Assembly: GCA_948567375.1 (NCBI GenBank)
Contig: OX419758.1
Location: 55,619,001 to 55,683,000, forward strand
Origin: Lunularia cruciata
Lineage: Eukaryota; Streptophyta; Marchantiopsida; Lunulariales; Lunulariaceae
Reading direction: 5' to 3'
DNA length: 64,000 bases
Shown: piece by piece, positions 50,340 through 60,810 of the stretch
How the letters are laid out: each line of letters starts with the position of its first letter
Position numbering within the stretch: the stretch's first letter is position 1
The notes under the pieces: generated by a model
What the model saw: the letters and a program-made list of their open reading frames with translations, nothing else
Told to the model about the DNA's origin: nothing
Databases searched by the model: none
Program-made: the position numbers and the translations under genes

Positions 50340-50535
50340 AGAAATAGGCGACCACATAGAACACGTGAAGGATGAGACCCCATCAAGACCAAAGAGGTAA
50401 AATGGGGCTAGCCCCAATAGTATCGATATGAGAAATCTACCAAAGAGGTAAAATGGGGCTAGCCCCAATAGTATGGATATGAGAAATCTACCCTACCGCA
50501 CCTGAGACATCCGAGCTATGCAAGTAGTAAGGCAG
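50340..50535 (-). mobile_element. Short LINE-tail insertion with 11-bp target duplication and internal doubling
   Basis: On the minus strand it begins a little further 5' in the LINE than the others (ACTTGCATAGCTCGGAT, LINE about 60,647) and ends at the LINE 3' terminus. ATAGTGTAAAG flanks both sides (50,329-50,339 and 50,536-50,546). A 51-bp segment holding the GGGGCTAGCCCC palindrome is doubled (50,388-50,438 and 50,439-50,489), with one mismatch. Confidence 0.92.
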
Positions 50536-50546
50536 ATAGTGTAAAG

Positions 50547-52569
50547 CAGATTTGTTTCATGCAACCTTAGAGCTATACATGAAAAAGGAGACGCACATAC
50601 AAAAAGAGATGGAAAGAGCTATACATCGCAGATAGGCTTTCCATGCATATATTGTTGCATCTATGTGTAGACTTGGAGTCATTCTTCAAAAGTATATTGC
50701 ATCAGCATATACTAGAACTTATACAGTTGCTCAAAACACTTTTCAGACCACTTTTCATACTATGAAGTTTTAGAGTAGTGGGCATGAACTGGAAGTCTGC
50801 AACCGGATTAGCACTCTTGGGTACGAATTCTTGAAGAGCACTCTACAGCAAGGAGAAGAGCATCTACACAAGGTTTCGAGCAATAGTCTGGTGTAGAACT
50901 TTTTGAGCTTCAGTTTGCGGCAAGAAAAGAGGAGAATCAACACAGGATTTTGAGCCATAGTCAACTCACTGAAGAGTCACGGAGTCTCTTGCGTACAACT
51001 TCATGAGGATGAATCTGCGGCAAGAAAAGAGGAGTATCCCTCAGAAGATTTGAGCCGTAGTCAGTTGAGGAAGATTAATTCGAGCATTACGGTGTTTGTA
51101 GGTGAGTTACTCAATAATAGTCATTATTGATCTCCAACCTTGTACTGTTCACTTCTACCAGATACCTGGGTTCTTCTCCAGTTTCTCGCTTTTCCCTATT
51201 GGGCTCGTATTTACTTTAGTTACTCATAGTTGTCTATTCAAAATGTTGGCATCTGAAATCAACCCGCATTCGAGAACTTCTTCTCCGGCTGGGTATGTGA
51301 AACAAGTCGACCCAATTGCTGATTGACAGTTTGTTCGCCAAGTTACTTCATTTAACAGGTTGTACAAATTTTGGCCCATGACTTAACAAGGTATGTGTTG
51401 CTTTTAGCAGTGGTGTTGATAATTTCTCTTCATTGGTAATTTCATGTTGAGTTTAACAATTTCACTTGTTAATGACTTCACGGCGTACAGTTGTGGCCGC
51501 ATTCGCTAAAGCCTGGAATCTGATTAAGGTTTACTGAGAAATTGCTGGAAAGATGATATATCTGGCTGGTGCTACAATTTTTTTTCACTTGCACTATCTT
51601 CCTGCAGTATTTTATGGGGTTTGCGACTTTGAAGTCCTTTTGATATTAGCTTTAGCTTTTGATTTGATAGACAGTGTAGATATGTTGGTATGTTGGTAGT
51701 TGGTATAGTGTCCCAACTGTTTTAACTTTATGGAACTAGGCATCTGAACGCACTTGGTTTTTTGAGCTTCATTTAAAAATTAGACATTTTATAGATTTTT
51801 AATAGAATAGCGCAAGCATAAGTCTTATTCAAGCTTCATCATAATTTTTATTTATATCCAAGTGGGACAGGAATTGTTACACTTACTTAGTACAAGAGGA
51901 TAGATATTAAACCCCTCTACGACAAGGGAGACATTAAACGGGGAATTATGACAGAGCTTCGATATTCAGTATGTATATGGTATATTCGATATCGAAAGGT
52001 TCTACATCTACATGTCCTTTCAAATTTAGTAGGATCTCCTTGCCCGGATGGGTACGTTGCAGGCATGGGTAGTTTATAGGTTCCTTTTGTTTGAAGGATA
52101 GATGTAGAGATTAGATCATGATTTAGATGCATTTAGATCATGGTACATCATAGATTTATAATTTACCTAGGTTGTACCAGGATAACCGTATACTAAATTT
52201 AAGAAAGATATATGTCTCATTTACAATTGAGATGTGAAAGGAATGGAGTTCAGAATATCAACAGACGTCGAAAGAAAGATTCACATCACGAAAATTGTAT
52301 TCTCAATTAACACTCCCTGCACATTAACACTAGCTGCACTTTCTATTTTACTAATCAGTGATCATATCTATTCCCTTCTCTTCGCTGGTTAACGGTGATT
52401 CTATTTACTCTGCACTTCCGATGTTCTCCATCCTGGACATACTACTGACTACTAGTACATTGAGCCTGAGAACCTATAGTGGCTCCATTCCGAGAACCAA
52501 ATAAGAAGTCCAACGTCGAGACCCTTACAAAATGTCGATACATCTTAATTCTAAATAAAATGATCTCTT
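50547..52569. other. Downstream flank of the second GH17 gene, no gene recognised
   Basis: Two loose repeats GAAGAGCA / GGCAAGAAAAGAGGAG occur at about 50,850-51,060 with the shared phrase TTGAGCC.TAGTCA. The part near 52,569 should include the 3' UTR of the second GH17 gene. Confidence 0.4.
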
Positions 52570-55276
52570 TTATGGGTAAAGGCAACCACCATAAGCTGTA
52601 GGTAACAGAGAACAAGGCATCAGAATACATTTAATTTAACCATCTTAACTTCTGTCCTTTATCAAAAAGTAAGTAAAGCATGATGAATTGATGAAATTCG
52701 CTAGAGCTTGAGCACACATGATTTTAGTACAGATATATCGAGGTGGCAAAGAGAAAATATTCAATCTCACATCAAATTGTGTCAAAAGAAACTTCAAAAC
52801 GTACAGCGGAAGAATAAGATCACACTTACTTGGATTGGTGATGGTGATCAGCGAAGAACCGTTGAAGAAACAATTCCAAGTGTTCCGACCAGATTTGCTG
52901 TAGTAGCTGTTGAATGCATAGGACGCATGCGATAACAGAGATGGTGGATTGTAGCAAGGTTGTCCAGGTTGAATGGCATTACAGTCGGCTCCTCCTTCAC
53001 CGCACGCAAAGTTCAAAGCAGCTACAAGATCTGAAACAGGAGATGCAGGCTTGGCAACACACCAAGTGTTAGAACCGCCCATTCCAGGAGGACTCGGAGT
53101 GAGTGGAGGACCAGCAGCAGGAGGTTCCAGCATTGGGGGGCTGGGAGTTGGGATCACTGCAGCTGGAGGGGGAGGAGATAGAGATGGAGTTGGGAAGAGG
53201 GGAGGTGGAGGAGAGAATGTTGGAGCCATGGGTGGAGGAGGGGAAGCAGCGGGAGGAGGTGATGGAGGTGCTGTGTAGGGAGGAGGGGGAGGGATAGAAA
53301 ATGGAGGAGGAGGTGGGGGAGATGCAGGAGTTGTTGGGATTGGAGGAGGAAGAGGAATGGTCGGTGGTGGAGATGGAGGAGGAACACGAGCAGGAGGAGG
53401 TGGAGGAGGGGATGTTGAATTCCAAGCAGGCTGAGGTGGAGGAGGGGATGTTGAATTCCAAGCAGGCGGAGGTGGAGACGGAGACGTCCAATTCCCAGTT
53501 GGTGGAGGAGGAGATGTCGCGTTCCAAGCTGGCGGCGGGGGTGAGGGTGATGTAGCATTCCAAGGTGGTGGGGGAGCTGTCCAATTGCCAGGGGGAGTGG
53601 TGTTTGGCCCGGTTTCAATTCCCACATTGTACACAATGTTCTTGTCAGGTAAAAAGAGACCAAAGTTCCTCTCGGATGCAGGGCCTGGTTTCTGGTTCTC
53701 GTTGAACAGGGAGAAAATGTAGGTCTCCACCGGCACTCCTGGATGGGCAGGAGTTCCAGCGTTAGATTCAATGTGCTTCAGAAGGTTAGAGTTGTAGGTT
53801 TGCGCATTCATGATTCCAACACCAGACTCGCCAGCTTCTCCATAAGAAGGCCATCCTGATTCCGAAACCACGACCTTGATGTCCTGGTGTCCCATCTTTG
53901 CAATGGCAGCATACACCCCATCAACTTGAGCATCAAATAAGTTGTCGTAGTGAAGGCCAGTAGCTGGGTCATCCACACCATTGCTGGGCTCAAACAAGGC
54001 GTAAGCTATTGAGAGCCTGGGGTTGTCCCTGTAGGCGAAGTATGGGTAGGTGTTGATCATGAAAGGTGCTCCCGTTTGAGTCATGAAATCCAACATGGGC
54101 TTCAACACCGAGGTCATATCAGCTCGAAACTGGCCCTTCTCAGGTGGATAAGAATTGGCCAAAACACCATAAGAATGGGGTGTAGAGACTTTGATTCTAT
54201 CTGAAAGTCCGAGATTCACCAGTCCCGTGTGCAAATTCTGCATTGCTGGTACCAGACTACGTCGAAGTTCTGGAGACGATGTTAAGACCTCATTTCCAAC
54301 AGCGATAGCGATGATTTTTGTCGTGGAAACGTAGGCAGCAATGTTGTTCGTCACCCATTGTTGAGCGTAGGACGGTGAGCGTCCCAGAGAGTAAATCTGG
54401 TCATTGCTGACACCCACGACGAGTTCAAGGCCGGAGCCAGAGAATGCTTTGACTATAGCCGGATCAGCATTGTACAGTTTCACCTTAGTGATCTTGGTTT
54501 GTTTGAGCAGAGTTACGACATCCGCTGGGGGTGGAAGATTATTCGCAACCGTCCCATAGTTCACTCCAATGGTAGCATCCACTCCTGCAAACAAACATTC
54601 AAAGAGATATCATTAGTCAAAGTCATCAAGAAGCTCAACTGACGGATTCAAGTCTAGACTACGAAATGTACCAACAACGACACTAACCAGCCACAGAAGA
54701 GCGAATACACACTTTCGATGAATGAATCAGCTACACCGTTCCAGACGAGGAAGCAATGACGTAATGTTTTCTGTTTGCAAATCCGGCTAAACCCACGGAA
54801 CACTTGAACAAGCCGGTCGTGTGGAGATGGACTTAGCCATCTAACAACAGGTGCCAGAAGAAGAACGAGGGATGGAATTGGGAATCACCTACGCTACATG
54901 AAGGACTGATAAATAGACCTACACTAATCGCTTCTAGCGAAGTAGACAGAATCTGAGCACGATACCTATGGAATGTCATAGGCAGGTCCGTCTACAATAG
55001 AAAAGCTCAGCATCGAAGAATCAGAGGGGAACTCAAAGCATCTACAGATGCCACGTGAACTAGGCTTGGTAAGAACTCAGAGGTGCAGACGATTATCGTA
55101 GCTTGACAGAGCGGTGTGACGTTCAATCACCGCATCACCTTTCAATTCCAAGAGGACTAGACAAACTTTTGACACCCAGCACATTGAGGTATAATCTCCC
55201 CACATCGTTACCACGATAACAAACCTGAAAAGAGTGCAGCACTGCATAGTAGCACTGCCACGAAAATGCATGACAT
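52570..55276 (-). CDS. GH17 endo-1,3-beta-glucosidase with long glycosylatable Pro-rich linker and X8 (CBM43) domain
   Basis: Three exons: 55,276-55,225, 54,584-52,830 and 52,595-52,570, with introns of 640 and 234 bp (GTTTGT...CAG, GTAAGT...CAG), both phase 1. They give 610 residues. The ATG at 55,276 opens a signal peptide (MSCIFVAVLLCSAALFSG), with mature protein from about residue 22 (TIGVNYG). GH17 spans about 22-340, with Glu116 in GNEVL and Glu259 in SESGWPS. The linker (about 344-520) starts with seven N-x-T sequons, mostly in WN(A/S)TSPPPP units. X8 (about 522-610) has cysteines WCVA, FAC, DC, QPC, NCFF and YGGC, the last from the final 26-bp exon; the protein stops four residues later, so no GPI signal. 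It is a paralogue of the gene at 40,227, same strand, 10 kb away, with the same intron positions. Confidence 0.93.
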
Positions 55277-56206
55277 TCGATTCCTAAGAATCATTGTTGT
55301 CGACGCAACACGTTTTCTTTTCCCCCGCTCCACAGCTGCAGTTGCTAACCCAAGCTCCTCCTTCACTTTCCTCTCGGATCACCGCCGTCACGTCCTACCT
55401 TCCACTGCTCAGCTCCCCAAAACTCACTCCCAATGCTCGCTTGCTTCCACTCAGTATACTAAACTAAGTCCCCACCTTCTTAAAAACCCCGAAGAGACAA
55501 CAGCCAGACGACAGACGGGAAAAGGGAGCAGGTGGGAAAACACAGGCCGCATCAGCCAGCAGCTCGCTCACTCACACCCCACAGCAGTAGTCGAGAAGAC
55601 GACACAGATCGCACAGCACAACCCTGCTGATCTGTGATCGCTTTTCGCTCTCTCTAGACCCGATTTTCTCTCCTTTACTTCTGCATTCGGACCCGATTCC
55701 CGACCCGCAGATATGGCTTCCACAACCAAACGATAGCGCACTAAATCTCACTCCCTCTTAGTGGGACCTACAGTAGCTCGAACAAGCCAAGCGCAGTCAA
55801 ATGGCAAGAATTAGGGACCACCATTTATTGTAGCATTCACCCAACGGTCACCTTCGTTCTCTTCGTCCTTTCGTCGTCTGTCCGTTGGTCGCTGGCACTA
55901 AATATCTTTATTTTATTGCTTATTCGTATTGTTTTGCAGCACTGTTCAAGTAAGTATATTTTATTCTTTCCGGGTTTCCAAATTCGTATTGCTATGTTAG
56001 CTTGTGGGGCGGGGGACGTTGCTTCAGAGTTGCTGCAGACTACAACAGAACGGGCATTTTTGTCGCAGAAGGAGGCAATTCGTACTACTTTACTGCTGCT
56101 GGTGGTTCGGACCTCAACCAAAATGGGAACAGTTGTGTGCACCTGAAGTAATTCGGCTCGTGATTCATGAAGCAGAACAGGTCGGGTCGTAAACAGATAA
56201 GCAACC
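55277..56206. other. Upstream flank of the second GH17 gene
   Basis: Expected to hold the minus-strand promoter and 5' UTR. Frames here (123 codons at 55,266 plus, 134 codons at 55,837 minus) have no recognised domain. Confidence 0.4.
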
Positions 56207-56213
56207 GTTGATT

Positions 56214-56263
56214 GAAAGAAAGCCGACCTCATAGAATACAAGTAGGATGGGAAGACCCCATCA
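56214..56263 (-). mobile_element. Probable very short LINE-tail insertion
   Basis: On the minus strand TGATGGGGTCTTCCCATCCT, then CTATGAGGTCGGC, resembles the last 45 bases of the LINE (CTACGCGGTCGCC). GTTGATT is found just outside both ends (56,207-56,213 and 56,264-56,270). Short, so less sure than the others. Confidence 0.55.
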
Positions 56264-57546
56264 GTTGATTTAGGGTAGTAGAATTCACTCCAATTACTGT
56301 AGTAGAAACAGACGGCTTATTGAGCTTCCGTTGTCCTTGAGATCTCAAGCGGTAGTCGTGTCATCTTGAAACTACTGTGTCTATGGCGATGGTTGACCAA
56401 TGTGAAGCGAAAGTTCGGTTTATCGAATCTAGAGAATATATGTCGAAATACAAAAGACGGATTCTCGATTACATAAAACAATGTTCGGAGAGGGAAACTA
56501 CGAACTTGTGAAGTATGATGTAAGTAATCATAAAGGTTCTCAAAGTGCGTGAGTACCGAAACATTTTGCATGTGTGGCCAAAACATGTTCAGAACAGAGG
56601 TTAAGATGGAAAATATTCGAGGAACAATATGTTGATTTCGAGAGGCTATCTGGAGTTGAACTTATTTGTTGTGGATGAAAAAATGCAAGTAGTGATCCGA
56701 ATGATGTTGTTGAAACGAGTTCAGCACTCTCTGATGCATGGCTTCAGTTCTTCTTCTGCAAACGCCTATTATAGAAGAGTACGATTAAACATATGAAATA
56801 GTAGTGCAACACTTAAGAGATGACTTGATCACCCATTAATAATGATATAAAGAAGTAAATGTGAGTTAAATTTAGACCTGAACACGGCCAATATTTTCCT
56901 TAAACAGGACATTGCCGAAAGGAAGTAGACATATCCTTTACTATCGCGATTTATCCTAGGATAATGATTGAAGAAAAGCGGCTGTTGTGAAAAAAGTTAT
57001 TCGTCGGATGTGGAAGTTTAACCCTCTAAAATCGTAATGGAAAGGAAAAGATGAGGAAATTCAACAAAAGAATTTGTCACCGCTCTTGTAAAACGTGAGT
57101 GTGGAGACGGGAGAGGAGAGGGAGAGACGTGAGACAATTTTGATAAAATCTGAGTGCTCTCTAGCATGTAGCCTTCGAGTGAATAGACGATTCTCTTTGT
57201 TTTTCAATTTCGGTTCCATTGGCACCTAGATTGAAGACTATGGAGAATGGAGTAGAAAGTTATGAAGTTTTTTAGCCTTTTTAGGGTTGAGAGTGATCAT
57301 TATACATTGAGAGTGATGGGTTGTGAATTTTCATTTCTAATCTCTGGGTTTCATGATTAAGTTCCATGGGAATTTAATTTGAAAATTTTGGAGACGGAAA
57401 TTGAAAGTTATGAGAGTTTATAGATTTTAGGGTTGGGAGAGATTGTTTTCTTATGTGAGTTGGGATGTGAGGGGTTGTGGTTTTACAGATATGGGGAGAT
57501 ATGGAGAGGAGTATCATGTGTTATTATCACTATTCTTGTGCTAGCC

Positions 57547-60500
57547 ATGGCTACACCTTCCCATGTGGGGTCGCCTAGAGCGGGTCGGGATACACCATGC
57601 CCGGTGTGTCACCGACGCTTTACCTCGCAAGGGGTAAAGACCCATGTGGGAAGGATGCACAAGGACTATATGATTGGACCACTTGGGATGCCCACGTGAG
57701 ACGAGCGACCACATCGATAACAGTGACACTCGGGATTACGCACGCTTCTTCTATACCTTCATTGATCGTTCCAGGAATACCGATCGAGTCGTGGGAGTGG
57801 TTAGCTTCTCAGGCGGGTTGCATTTTGGGGTTATTTGAGACTAGTTTTCCATGTCCACGTCTATTCCATAGGCTACTCCGCACACTCCATGATGAGGCTA
57901 GACAGGCTTTTCGCCTACCATTGGATCGTTTGCCACGTGATCCCTTGGACGAGTTAGCGTGGTTCCTATTCCTCCTACTCCCTCGATGGTGTCTTCGTTA
58001 TGCTAGAGGGGGACGTGCGGGGCATAGAGAGGTGGCGGCTAGATTTCGTCAATTCCGAGCGGGGGATTGGGCAGCCCTTCAGGAGGAGTCTGTTAGGGCT
58101 ACACGATTTAGGAGACAGACATCGCCACAGGATACCACAGATTCCACTCGATTACGATGATGGAGGACATTGGGTCAGGCGGGAGAGTCTAGTAGAGCAG
58201 CACAAGTGCTACACCCTTTGTCTATAGCGAGTCCTACTGATGAGACCATCTCTTCCCTATGCTCATTGCATCCTATAGCAGTAGAGGGACTACCACTAGA
58301 GGTCTTAGATTATCAGCCTGAGCAGCCTTTATGTCTTGATAGGTTGCTATTTGCACAAGCATTGTGTACTGCTCCACGCCTTTCCTCAAGAGGCTTGTCA
58401 GGGATGGTTTATGAGCACCTTAGAGATTGCTTCCAGGTAGATGATCCTTCTAGTGGTTTTACCGAGGTGTTTCAGGTGGCTGTAGCAGTAGCGAGAGGAG
58501 ATATTCCTATGTCTATTAGTCGGGTCTTAGGTGCTAGTCGACTTCTCGCGATCGAGAAGGACACGGGAGGCATTAGACCGATTGCTATTGGAGAGATCTT
58601 TTTGCATTTGGTCAGTCGTACCATTGTTCTTCAGCATCGTTCTCACTTTCGACAGCACCTTAGTCCACATCAGTTTGGAGTAGCTACACCTAGAGGATGT
58701 GAGGCTATAACTCTAGGCATTAGAGCACTCCTAGATATCCATCCGAAGTGGGTCGTCCTACAGGTGGATGTTGAGAACGCTTTTAATAGCATCTCACGTG
58801 CATCCATCTTTAGAGAGCTTAGGGAGGCTGGTGGATCCTTGGCAAGTCTCATTCCTTTTGTGCGGTCTTTTTATGGCTCTCCTACTTCCCTTTACTACCA
58901 GCATGGTGGTTCAGAGGAGGGAGTCACCGTCTTGGAGTCAGCTGTTGGTACACGTCAGGGAGATCCTTTGGGGTGTCTTTATTTTCCATGGCTCACTTTA
59001 GAGCTCTCCTATCTATTACTTTGGCCATGCCAGGTTGTGTATTTCCCTCCTTGGCAGATGATATACACATCATAGGCCCTGTAGATCAGATTAGGCAGGC
59101 CTTTGACTACTTGACTACCGAGCTACATCTAGTAGGCTTGAGAGTCAAGGTGTCAAAGTGTAGGGCATGGTCCCCTTTAGGTATCCCTCCCCACCTTGAG
59201 CTTCCAGAGGGGTGTATCACATCCACAGAGGGACTTCGTGTTCTTGGAGTGCCAGTAGGATCGGAGGATTTTGTCACACGCTTCTTGGACGCTGCCCTTG
59301 CAGAGGATGTTCTCCATGTGGATGACCTTCCATTACTAGGAGATCCGCAGGTGGCATTTGGTATACTCTCTTCCAGTATTGCTCGTCGACCATCCTACCT
59401 CATCCGTACAGTTCCCTCCTCACCGTCCTTCCTATCACGTCTAAGAGCATTTGATAGGAGGATTATGGGAGTCTTTGGTGATATTATTGGACCAGGGACT
59501 TTTGAGTGTGTGACAGGGGATTTGGCACGTAGACAGACGGCTCTACCAATCTCGTGTGGTGGGGTTGGCTTGCTTTCTATGGAGGAGATGGCACCTATAG
59601 CGTTTTTGGGTAGTTGGGCTCTCTCGGCACCCCTACTTGCCTCTCGTTTTGTGGTTGCTGATAGGCTGGTTTTGGAGACTTATGTGACAGAGGTGGAGGG
59701 AGGATCCTTTTCTCTCCAGGTGTTATTGCGGCAGACAAGAGATAGTCTATCTCCACAAGCACGAGAGGGTTTTCCACCGTTTGCTTCACTATCGTAAGAT
59801 TGGACTAGAGGTCTACAGTCTTCCTTGATGGAGCGACAGTGTGAGCATACGCTACATTCTCTCTTAGTTGACTCGTCCATTCCTTAGGCTACTAGAGCAC
59901 GTCTACGCTCTTGCTCCGGCAAGGGTGCAGGCTCGTGGATCCTAGCTTGACCATGCATTAGGGCTTTCCGACTCGCACCGGCTACTTTCTCTACAGCGAT
60001 GAGGTTTTGCCTAGGTTTGGTCCACCCATCTGCATCTTCACTACTCACTTGTGAGTGTGGTTCTACACTAGATGCAGCGGCGGTCCACATGACACGGTGT
60101 CCTTTTGGAGGACAGAGGATAACTGCCCATGATGCCATTAGAGACATAGTGTTTGCTATGGCACAAGAGAGTGGATACTTGGCTTGGAGGGAGCGTTCGT
60201 ATGCGTTGCAGACGACACGTGTCAGGGCAGACTTATACTTGGTCCGAGATGATCAGGTGACAGTAGCGGATGTCGTGGTGACGGACCCTACGCGAGATAC
60301 AGTTTCGGAGGGAGTGATTACCCATCCCCCTGGATGGGCGGCGAGTGCAGCAGCAGGTCGCAAGGTCTCCAAGTATAGGGGCATGCAGCGAGGTCACCTC
60401 TTTGTTCCTCTAGCCTTGGAGTTATATGGGGCGATGGACACGGCATTTGACACATTTGTCAAGGAGTGCACGAGAGCTTATCATGTTAGGCGGCAGGGGT

Positions 60501-60684
60501 ACCACTCTCACTCTCATACTTTGTAGCTTACTTTAGACAGCGTGTATCCATTGCTCTACATAGGGCAGTGGCTGGTGCAATCCATAGGAGAGCAATCACA
60601 TTAGGTGATGTTTCTTCGGATGCTCCAGTTGTGAGTAGACCGTACGACTTGCATAGCTCGGATATCTTAGGTGCGGTAGGGTAG
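57547..60684 (+). pseudogene. LINE ORF: C2H2 finger, reverse transcriptase, CCHC knuckle, restriction-like endonuclease
   Basis: The ATG at 57,547 (context GCCATGG) starts a frame with a C2H2 finger at 57,598-57,660 (CPVC...H-x4-H). A one-base deletion near 57,690 changes the frame. RT follows, with a stop TGA at 58,158; motifs are DVENAFNSISR (about 58,765), GTRQGDPLG (about 58,947) and the active site LADDIHI (about 59,054). Another one-base deletion falls at 58,968-58,973, between the last two. Stops at 59,795, near 59,886 and near 59,948 interrupt the linker. Next come a CCHC-like knuckle (CECG...HMTRC, about 60,050-60,100) and the endonuclease: RADLYL, VADVVVTDP and KVSKY at about 60,214-60,380. 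After a third shift near 60,520 the frame continues (FRQRVSIALHRAVAGAI) to TAG at 60,682. Total about 1,045 codons, normal for the type. It cannot act on its own. Confidence 0.88.
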
Positions 60685-60799
60685 ATTTCTCATACAGACT
60701 CTATTGGGGCTTAGCCCCATGTTACCTTTTTTGTCTCTCCCTTGTACGGCTTGATGGGGTCTTCCCATCCTTCATTTTTCCTACGCGGTCGCCTTTTTT
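60685..60799 (+). other. 3' UTR of the LINE, shared by all short tail copies
   Basis: Contains the palindrome GGGGCTTAGCCCC (60,706-60,718) and the block CCCTTGTACGGCTTGATGGG, and ends GGTCGCCTTTTTTC. R2-type reverse transcriptases bind the 3' UTR of their own RNA to start target-primed reverse transcription; this is the likely recognition segment here. Confidence 0.75.
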
Positions 60800-60810
60800 C
60801 TCTTGTAAAA

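Larger units (their letters stand above)
57094..60799 (+). mobile_element. R2/RLE-type non-LTR retrotransposon, nearly complete
   Basis: CTCTTGTAAAA stands at 57,083-57,093 and 60,800-60,810, an 11-bp target duplication that bounds a 3.7-kb unit. A 5' UTR of about 450 bp is followed by one broken ORF (57,547-60,684) and a 3' UTR of about 115 bp without poly(A). One ORF with N-terminal zinc finger, central RT, then CCHC knuckle and PD-(D/E)xK endonuclease is the plan of R2, NeSL, R4 and related clades. Plant LINEs are mostly L1 or RTE with an N-terminal APE endonuclease, which is absent here. The 3' boundary is confirmed by six short copies ending at the same bases. The 5' boundary rests on the duplication only. 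Confidence 0.88.

Noticed and set aside
53069-53771. Ser-rich and Leu/His-rich frames over the second glucanase linker
   Set aside because: They are other frames of the real proline-rich linker.
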